DNA of 64,000 bases from Symbiodinium kawagutii. Its lineage: Eukaryota > Sar > Dinophyceae > Suessiales > Symbiodiniaceae. Shown here one piece after another: positions 56,551-64,000 of this stretch; position 1 is the first letter of the stretch, and every line of letters begins with the position of its first letter. The stretch lies in the NCBI GenBank assembly GCA_009767595.1, contig VSDK01001190.1, positions 581,854-645,853 on the forward strand. Reading direction: 5' to 3'. The notes below the pieces were generated by a model that searched no databases, was not told where the DNA came from, and saw nothing but the letters and a program-made list of their open reading frames with translations. Position numbers and translations under genes: made by a program.

Positions 56551-58560
56551 TCACATTGTGCTTATCATCATTTGTTGAACAACCGCACCACTCTGATCAT
56601 CCACCAAACGCACCCAAGAAAGATTGCAAACACTGCTTGGTACGGTGGCCCGATCCAGGCTCCAGTTGAAACCCCTGCCAAAAGTCAAAGTTTGCAGGTT
56701 GCCAGGAAAGGTGACCTGATCCAGGCTCTGGTTGAAACTATTGCCAAAAATCAAAGTGTGCAAGCTGCTTGGCAAGGTGACCCCATCCAGGCTCTGGTTG
56801 AAACTGTCGCCGAGAGTCAAAACTTGCAGGTTGCTCGGCAAGCTGACCCCCTCCAGGCTGTGGTTGAAATCGCTGCCAAAAATCAAAGTTTGCAGGTTGT
56901 TTGGCAAGGTGGCCCGATCCAGGCTCTGGTTGAATGTGCGTCCAAATGTCAAAGCTTGCAAGTTGCTGGGCAAAGTGGCTCCATCAAGGCTCTGGTTGAA
57001 CATATATCCGAATGTCACAGTTCGAAGATTGCTCGGGAAGATTACTCCATCCAGGCTCTGGTTGAAACAGCTGCCAAAAGTCAAAATTTGCAGGTTGCTT
57101 GGCAAAGTGATGCCAGCCAAGCCCTGGTTAAAATAGCCACCAAATTTCAAAGTTTCCAGGTCTCTAGGAAAGGTGACCCGATCCAGGCTCTGGTTGAAAT
57201 GGCTGTGGGGTCCAAAAATCAAAGTTTGCAGGGTGCTTGGTAAAGTGACGTCATCCAGGCTATGGTTGAAACGTGTGCCAAAAATCAAAGTTCGAAGGTT
57301 GCTCGGGAAGGTGACCCGATCCAGGCTTTGGGTGAAATGGTAGCCCAAAGTCAAAGTTTGCAAGTTGCTTGGCAAAGTTGCCGCGTCCAGGTTTTGGCTC
57401 AAATCGTCTCCCATAGTTAAAGCTTGCAGGTTGCTTGGCAAAGTGACCCAATCCAGGCTGTGGCTGAAATCCCTTCCAAAGGTCAAAGTTTGCAGGTTGC
57501 TTGGCAAAATGACCCGATCCAGGCTCTGATTAAAATCCCTGCCGAGAATTAAAGTTTGTAGGCTGCTCGGCAAAGCAACCCCATCGAGGCTCTTGTTGAA
57601 CTGGCTGCCAAAACTCAAAGTTTGCAGATTGCTCGGCAAATTGGCCCCATCTAGGTTATGGTTGAAACACGTTCCAAAAACCAAAGTTTGCAGGTTGTTT
57701 GGCAAAGTTACCCCATCGATGCGTTGATTAAAATTGAATCCAAAAACCAACATTTGCAGACTGCCAGGCAAACTAGCTCCATCAAGGGTTTGGTTAAAAT
57801 CACAACCAAAATTCAAAGTTTGCAGGTTGCTCGGCAGAGTGACCCCATCGATGCTTTGATTAAAACTGAATCCAAAAGTCAAAATTTGCAGATTGCCCGG
57901 TAAAGTGGCCCCACCAAGGCTTTGGTTGAAAGAGTGGCCAAAAGTCAAGGTTTTCAAGTTGCTCGGCAGGGAAACGCGATCCAGGCTCTGGCTGAAACTG
58001 TCTCCCAAAGATACAGTTTGCAGGCTGCTTGGCCAGGTGACCCCATCCAGGCTCTGGTCGAACTTGTTTCCCAAAGTCAAAGTTCGCAAGTTGCTCGGAA
58101 AAGTGACCCCATCCAGGGTGTGATTGAAGTCACAGCCCAGATTCAAAGTGGCAAGGCTTTGTGGAAGATGGCGCAGGCAACTAGAGCAAGATGTGCCTGC
58201 AATCTGTGTAAGGCCCTCCAATGAATTCCATCCCTCAGAGCCTGACAATCCTGTGACAAATCTGAATGCAGCAGGCAGATCTGTGGGAACATAAACACAT
58301 GTCATGGTCACAGTTCTATCCGTGATGCCTTGCTCTTGCAACGTTCGGTGCAGTATCAAAGGTGAAGCAAGATAGTTTAGAGTGAGCCTCGCACCTTTCT
58401 TCGGCAAAAAGTGCTGTGAAACCATCTGAACGACTTCCCGTCCCAATGTGGAAGAGCAAACGCTTAGAGTGCAGCCTTCACCACTTAAACAGAACACGCG
58501 AACTTCAATCAGTGCGCCATGACCAAACTCGGCATAGCCATCACCACCTCTGCACGCCAT
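56551..58560 (-). CDS. Ubiquitin-like domain + FNIP leucine-rich repeat protein (single exon)
   Basis: Uninterrupted 669-codon frame. The frame stays open upstream to a TAA at 58654-58656, but the first ATG is at 58558-58560, so I start there. Residues about 22-92 resemble a ubiquitin-like beta-grasp domain (VFCLSGE near the start, a TLQEQGI stretch near its end). From residue 145 to about 650 there are 23 units of 22 residues with consensus FNQSLD..TLPSNLQ..L.FG, the FNIP type of leucine-rich repeat first described in Dictyostelium. One unit (F431 to F455) is 24 residues long, and one starts with Leu (387) instead of Phe. The last unit decays and a short unrelated tail follows to a TGA. No signal peptide or membrane segment is evident. 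The likely role is protein binding through a curved solenoid, perhaps in ubiquitin-related recognition; that is inference. This domain pairing is familiar from dinoflagellate gene models. Intronlessness fits retroposed or trans-spliced dinoflagellate genes. Confidence 0.92.
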   Translation of the reverse strand: MACRGGDGYAEFGHGALIEVRVFCLSGEGCTLSVCSSTLGREVVQMVSQHFLPKKGARLTLNYLASPLILHRTLQEQGITDRTVTMTCVYVPTDLPAAFRFVTGLSGSEGWNSLEGLTQIAGTSCSSCLRHLPQSLATLNLGCDFNHTLDGVTFPSNLRTLTLGNKFDQSLDGVTWPSSLQTVSLGDSFSQSLDRVSLPSNLKTLTFGHSFNQSLGGATLPGNLQILTFGFSFNQSIDGVTLPSNLQTLNFGCDFNQTLDGASLPGSLQMLVFGFNFNQRIDGVTLPNNLQTLVFGTCFNHNLDGANLPSNLQTLSFGSQFNKSLDGVALPSSLQTLILGRDFNQSLDRVILPSNLQTLTFGRDFSHSLDWVTLPSNLQALTMGDDLSQNLDAATLPSNLQTLTLGYHFTQSLDRVTFPSNLRTLIFGTRFNHSLDDVTLPSTLQTLIFGPHSHFNQSLDRVTFPRDLETLKFGGYFNQGLAGITLPSNLQILTFGSCFNQSLDGVIFPSNLRTVTFGYMFNQSLDGATLPSNLQALTFGRTFNQSLDRATLPNNLQTLIFGSDFNHSLEGVSLPSNLQVLTLGDSFNQSLDGVTLPSSLHTLIFGNSFNQSLDQVTFPGNLQTLTFGRGFNWSLDRATVPSSVCNLSWVRLVDDQSGAVVQQMMISTM

Positions 58561-59230
58561 GTGGACAGTTGTCGTCTCTAACACTGGAGCCCAAATGCTG
58601 AGAGCGACAACAGCCTCATCACGTTGACATGACCGCAGGCAGCACCCACTGCCTTACAAATCACATAGCAATCTTGAATATGCAACGTTCTGTTGACTCT
58701 CCCATGCCAATAACATCCTTTCAACATCACATAACCATCTCCATGGACAATGTGTTAACTCGTCTTCAAGAAGCGGCCATCATTTTTTCAGAATTAACTC
58801 ATTCACTCATGAACTACTATTGTCAAGCGTTGGCACCAACCTAAGGCAAATCAAAACTGATTATGATCTTCACAGTCAATGAAAACCATTCCCATCGTCA
58901 TTCACAATTCTCATGACTGTAAACCTGCATTGTTTATTGACCTGAGCGAATCCAAAGAATAGACACTGTCCATGTTCAAAATCACCATCAAAACTGTCAG
59001 CTATTGACCTTTTCTAATCCAGTATAACTAACCATCGTTTACCCAGGAACAACCGTCAATGAAGCATTAGGACCAGTGTTTTGGGTTAGTGTTCGTTCAA
59101 TCAATTGACATGTAAAAACCCTACAGATCCAGGAAAATCTATCATGTGAATACCATAGTTCAAAGATAGGCAAAGTGCTCCCCTAATTCCCGGCGCGTTT
59201 TTGCTGCGTTCGGAACCTCAACTCTTATCT

Positions 59231-59365
59231 CTACAAGGTGTGGCCCCCAAACCTTGCGAGTGGCTTAAGAAACCATTGAACGATACATCGACCACAACTA
59301 GTAATTACCCTGGCTAAGCCTACTTATCAACCAACTTAGCTAACGATTGGGGGTCCCTCCTTGCT
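59231..59365. mobile_element. Family E MITE-like element (diverged)
   Basis: Left end CTACAAGGTGTGGCCCCCAA, right end GATTGGGGGTCCCTCCTTG. Confidence 0.55.
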
Positions 59366-59495
59366 GTCAGTTGGTTCTATCATTACTGTTGGTTAGTTGG
59401 CTCGACTTGGTACTTCCCTATCATTGCGGGTGATTGCGGGTGATCTCCCTATTCCCTTGGTTACCTCCCCATTTAGGTCATTGCTGGTGGTTATG

Positions 59496-59623
59496 AATGG
59501 CTGTGGGTCAGTTGGCCCGTGTACCCCTGGCTGCTCACATCCCCTACATGAGCAAACGAGTGGATTTGTTGGAATGTGAACCATGACCTTATTTTTGTTG
59601 GATGGTTAAAATTGACCCATGCC
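59496..59623. mobile_element. Family C MITE-like element (diverged)
   Basis: ATGGCTGTGGGTCAGTTGGC on the left with GTGTACCCCTGGCTG, and GTTAAAATTGACCCATGCC on the right. Confidence 0.62.
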
Positions 59624-59931
59624 CAAGTATCCCCCTCACCAATCTTGCTGATGTTTCTATTTATCCATAAACATATTATTGCTCTTGATTCCATTCTCAT
59701 TTCATGATCAAATAGTGAAAAAAATGGTGATCACTCGTAGATGGAAAATAATGACCTGTTGGTTATAAGCAAGAGCAACTATAACCAAGTGGTGGTTGTA
59801 ATCAAGATACCTTACGATGAGATGATTTCTGCGCCATGACTTTCTATTTGCCAATATTGACCAAATCAGTCATCATTGACCAGTTTTGACTGATATTGAT
59901 CAGTATTTACTGTATTGAGTGCTGACCATAT

Positions 59932-60032
59932 GGGTTTGTCCATAAATGTTGGTAGCTACTAGCCATCCAATAATAGCTATTATTAATCCGGAAAGAACCG
60001 GTTCTGGGGGTACGCCATTTTTGGACAAAGCC
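59932..60032. mobile_element. Family F MITE-like element
   Basis: Left end GGGTTTGTCCATAAATG, right end CGCCATTTTTGGACAAAGCC, with CATCCAATAATAGC and GGAAAGAACCGG inside; 101 bp. Confidence 0.55.
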
Positions 60033-60779
60033 AAACGAGCCAATGACAGTATTCACCAGGATCAATGTATTAACAGTGACTTCAGCACCTCCTCCCAGCT
60101 TGGCAAACCGCACTTAGCGGTCATGGCCGTGCAAGGCCATTGCTAGAGCAACATCAACCTCGAGCGCGAGGCAGCAGGCTAAATCAATGTCAGTATAAAT
60201 ATATCAATTATGGGAATGCTGTATTGTTTATTAATATATCAGTATATATCTGATATCCTCAGTAAGATCTTAAGTGATGGCTAAGTTGATTAATGTAATG
60301 GAAGGAATGGATGCATCATCAAACAAAAGGCGAGAATTATGGTAAAATGTAAAAGGCCAGATTTGTACTGTCACTGGCAACGTCATAAGCTTGACACACC
60401 CACAAGACTGAAGATTGGGCGCAAAAATGAGGTGGCAGTGAATCAATAATCTTTAAGCATGGTCAATGATATGAAAAGGTACAAGTACTTGATATACCTT
60501 GATACATAACACGATCTCGAATGACTCGCTATGATGAACTCAGTCAGGAACTTTCCTTGCTCCAACAATCAACAAATAAAGACAGCTGCCATTGTTTTTG
60601 AACAAACAACAACAACTGATAAAACGACAACACAAATAAATATGCTACCCCCTGCCCCCCAAGACCTACCTTCTTTGGGTGGTTTCAGGAAAATTTGCAA
60701 ACTTTGCAAACGTATTCAGTTCTACATTATTTCACTATGCCCTATTTGATTGGGGCCAATTACAAAATATTTTTCAATT

Positions 60780-61700
60780 ATACCAATGACTTGACCTACC
60801 CAAAGTATTGTACTTGATTTTGCCCTTTATTGGGTCTATCTATTCATAAGTTCATATTTGCATATTATATATGTTGGTTTTTATTCTATAATGCATCTTT
60901 GTGTATTTTGAGTGTGGCCTATTTAATCTGTTTGAATTTGGCTTGTTTAATTATAGCCTACTTAATTCTCTTGTATTTAATTGGTGTTTTCTAGTTAATT
61001 GTTGTCTATTTAACCATGGTCTATTCAAATTCGCTGCCCTAGATTTAGTTTTTCTTTGTTATGCCTTATTGCATTCTAGCCTACTTGGGCCTTGTTTGAC
61101 TATTTCTAAGTAATCATAATTTGATTAAGAATGGCTTATCTTTAATCATGCTTTATCTAATTTTTGCCTTATATTTTCCAAATTGTAAAAATAAAAAAAT
61201 GTAACCATAGCTTGGTGGTGCCATACTAGAAAACAATGAAATGCACATATTTCATTTAAATAGATTCTGCTGTATATTTGGCCTGTCTAAGAATATCTTA
61301 TTTCATCGTACACTTTATGGGGTTTATTTGATGATTTCCTATTTATGCTTTGTGTCCTGATTGTGTGTTATTTACTTGTGCCCTGTTCAATAAATTAAAT
61401 ACGGCCTATTTAATTATATTCGACTTAATGTTGCCCTATTTAATTGAATTCTGCTGACTTATGGCCTCTTTAAAGATGCTGTCCTACATGTGGCCGAGCT
61501 AGTAGTGTCTTATGGCATGATAGCCTGACTGTAATCTAGTTGCTAATTTCCCATGTAATTGTGCCGTATGACCTGTTTTGGTCTTGCTTTGCGCAATTAA
61601 AACTCCAATGTACCTTATTCAAAATACTTAAAGCCTATTTAGTTGTGGCTTCATGGTGCTATACTAGGGCAGAATTGAATATACTATCATTCAATATCCC
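60780..61700. repeat. AT-rich region with GCCTATTTAATT words
   Basis: About 0.9 kb, strongly T-rich on the plus strand. GCCTATTTAAT, GTCTATTTAACC and CCCTATTTAATTG recur roughly every 30-60 bp. No coding frame is convincing (the plus 60901-61113 frame is Phe/Leu/Asn-rich from base bias). It ends where the satellite begins. Confidence 0.6.
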
Positions 61701-61839
61701 ACACATAAGGCATTTTTAAAATACGACCAATATAAGGCACAAAGTGGCTTCATCTACCAGGGCAAATATTGGAGTCAAATTATACCAGCGTTGACCCCAG
61801 ACAGGAAATGATAAACGTTAGAGTATCTCAATGGGGATA

Positions 61840-64000
61840 GTTTACCTGACAAATGGGAGACAAGTGATGGAAACAATGTGACCAACCGGACCCAGAGTGG
61901 GAGACAAGTGGGAGACAAATGAAAGACAGATGGGAGACAAGTGAAGGGAATCATACGACCAACCAGACCAAGAGCGGTAGACTAGACAAGTAAGAGACAA
62001 ATAAAACACATATGGGAGACAAGTGAGAAAAATACGCGACCGACTGGACCCAGAAGAGACACGGGAGACAAATTGAAGACAAATGGGAAACAAGTACAAA
62101 AATCATGCAGCCAAGTGTATCCAGACTGCTAAAAAAAGGGGAGACAAATGAAGGACAAATGGGAGACAAGTGCAGGAAATCATGCGACCACGTGGACCGA
62201 GCGGGAAAGAAAGGTGAGAAAATGAAGGACAAATGGGAAACAAGTACAAAAATCATGCAGCCAAGTGTATCCAGACTGCTAAAAAAAGGGGAGACAAATG
62301 AAGGACAAATGGGAAACAAGTACAAAAATCATGCAGCCAAGTGTATCCAGACTGCTAAAAAAAGGGGAGACAAATGAAGGACAAATGGGAAACAAGTACA
62401 AAAATCATGCAGCCAAGTGTATCCAGACTGCTAAAAAAAGGGGAGACAAATGAAGGACAAATGGGAAACAAGTACAAAAATCATGCAGCCAAGTGTATCC
62501 AGACTGCTAAAAAAAGGGGAGACAAATGAAGGACAAATGGGAAACAAGTACAGGAAATGATGCGACCAAGTGGACCCAGAGTGGGAGAGAGAAGCGGGAG
62601 ACAAATGAAGGACAAATGGGAGACAAGTACAGGAAATCATGCGACCAAGTGGACCGAGTGGGAAAGAAAGGTGATACAGATGAAGGACAAATGGGAGACA
62701 AGTACAGGAAATCATGCGACCAAGTGGACCGAGCGGGAAAAAAAGGTGAGACAAAAGAAGGACAAATTGGAAACAAGTACAGGAAATCATGCGACCAAGT
62801 GGACCCAGAGTGGGAGAGAAAGGGGAGACAAATGAAGGACAAATGGGAGACAAGTACAAGAAATCATGCGACCAAGTGGACTTGGAATGGGAGAGAAGCG
62901 GGAGACGAATGAAGGACAAATTGTAAACAAGTACAGGAAACCATGCGACCAAATGGACCCAGAGTGGGAGAGAAAGGGGAGACAAATGAAGGACAAATGG
63001 GAGACAAGTACAGGAAATCATGCGACCAAGTGGACCGAGCGGGAAAGAAAGGTGAGAAAATGAAGGACAAATGGGAGACAAGTACAGGAAATCATGCGAC
63101 CAAGTGGACCCAGAGTGGGAGAGAAAGGGGAGACACATGAAGGACAAATGGGAGACAAGTGCAGGAAATCATGCGACCAAATGGACGCAGAGTGGGAGAG
63201 AGAAGCGGGAGACAAATGAAGGACAAATGGGAGACAAGTACAGGAAATCACGCGACCAAGTGGACCCAGAGTGGGAGAGAAAGGGGAGACAAATGAAGGA
63301 CAAATGGAAGACAAGTACAGGAAATCATGCGACCAAGTGGACCAGATTCGAAGGGAAGCAGGAGACAAATGAAAGACAAATGGAAGACAAATACAGGAAA
63401 TCATGCGACCAAGTGGACCCAGAGTGAGGATTGAAAGGGGAGACACATGAAGGACAAATGGGAGACAAGTACAGGAAATCACGCGACCAAGTGCACCCAG
63501 AGTGGGAAAGAAAGGGGAGACGAATGAAGGACAAATGGGAGACAAGTACAGGAAATCATGCGACCAAGTGGACCGAGTGGGCAAGAAAGGTGAAACAAAT
63601 GAAGGACAAATGGGAAACAGAGTGGGCCCAGAGTGAGAGACCAGAGTGGGAGACAGGGATGCAAGCCCGGAGACACAGCCAAAATCATCCGACCAAGGCA
63701 AGCGACCTTTTTCAAAGGAGTAAGAACCCTACACAGGTAAAATGGGAGACAAGTAAGAAGCAAAATCATGCGGCCAAAGGGACCCAGAGCGGGAGACAAA
63801 TGAAAGGCAAATGGGAGACAAGTCAGAAGCAAAATCATGCGGCCAAAGGGACCCAGAGTGGGAGACAAATGAAGGGCAAATGGGAGACAAGTAAGAGGCA
63901 AAATCATGCGGCCAAAGGGACCCAGAGCGGGAAACAAATGAAGGGCAAATGGAAGACAAGTAAGAAGCAAAATCATGCGGCCAAAGGACCCAGAGTGGGA
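61840..64000. repeat. Satellite array, 69/76/77-bp units, purine-rich plus strand
   Basis: Unit core GAGACAAATGAAGGACAAAT then GGGAGACAAGTACAGG and ATCATGCGACCAAGTGG. At 62291-62519 the spacing is exactly 76 bp and units are near identical (ending CCAGACTGCTAAAAAAAGG). From about 62.56 kb the spacing is about 77 bp with GGACCCAGAGTGGGAGAG ends. From 63781 it becomes 69, 69 and 68 bp with AAAATCATGCGGCCAAAGGG. The first 300 bp are diverged. The array runs off the right edge. Long open frames across it (for example minus 62431-63147) are a by-product. Confidence 0.92.

Noticed and set aside
56401..57243. 280-codon plus-strand open frame opposite the FNIP gene
   Set aside because: It is the antisense of the 66-bp repeats. 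Unit length divisible by three keeps a shadow frame open. The minus strand carries the recognisable domain pattern.
58561..58584. Upstream start of the FNIP protein at a GTG (58582-58584)
   Set aside because: A eukaryotic gene is expected to use ATG. The first in-frame ATG is at 58558-58560, and no ATG occurs between the upstream TAA and that point.
62431..63976. Several 160-240 codon minus-strand frames rich in Leu, Pro, Ser and Cys
   Set aside because: They are satellite units without stops, open in every phase, and change frame at unit-length changes.
1..64000. Relict dinoflagellate spliced leader (CCGTAGCCATTTTGGCTCAAG type) as proof of retroposed genes
   Set aside because: I looked for its TTTTGGCTCAAG end on both strands and did not find a convincing copy. 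Isolated TTGGCTCA words occur by chance.
1..64000. CRISPR array, operon or other prokaryotic system
   Set aside because: No regularly spaced identical repeats with unique spacers, no dense gene arrangement and no ribosome-binding sites. Regular repeats here are spacer-free satellites.

Overview
The window looks like eukaryotic nuclear DNA, most probably from a dinoflagellate close to the Symbiodiniaceae. One gene drives that assignment. It is intron-free on the minus strand (56551-58560), with a ubiquitin-like N-terminus followed by 23 FNIP-type leucine-rich repeats. I know this combination mainly from dinoflagellate gene models. Nothing prokaryotic is visible: no operons, no ribosome-binding sites, no tRNA or rRNA genes, no CRISPR. 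By eye the GC content is in the low-to-mid 40s percent. No other stretch gives a protein I can name.

Almost all of the rest is non-coding and repetitive. Three kinds of sequence account for most of it. (1) A diffuse background of AACCATCA/TGATGGTT and ACCAACCATT/AATGGTTGGT words runs through the whole window. In places it condenses into tandem arrays (7.5-7.8, 11.3-11.75, 16.0-17.1, 31.0-31.4, 36.65-37.4 and 38.0-38.3 kb). (2) At least six families of short elements (about 55-300 bp) with terminal inverted repeats resemble MITEs; I call them A-F. A, B and C each occur several times. Nine copies from these three families have exact 4-bp flanking duplications, and one A copy sits inside a D copy. 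A larger element with inverted ends lies at 34.5-35.1 kb and carries an internal 119-bp tandem repeat. (3) There are classical satellites and minisatellites: a 69/76/77-bp satellite filling 61.85 kb to the window end, a CAGACGAACT-type minisatellite (9.29-9.76 kb), a 36-bp minisatellite (14.6-14.8 kb), and CAG, CAA and GTA/GTT microsatellites.

Isolated GC-richer islands of 200-900 bp hold open frames with protein-like composition (for example 6.05-6.5, 14.8-15.35, 18.7-18.9, 19.55-19.8, 20.9-21.15, 22.6-22.85, 27.4-28.3, 33.9-34.2, 47.5-47.8 and 53.75-54.17 kb). I list these as candidate exons or decayed gene fragments with low confidence. Some carry an in-frame stop or a frame change. Many of the open frames begin at a non-ATG codon, so they can only be internal exons, fragments or chance. 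I see no way the listed genes work together; this is a gene-poor, repeat-rich segment with one convincing gene near its right end, next to a satellite block.
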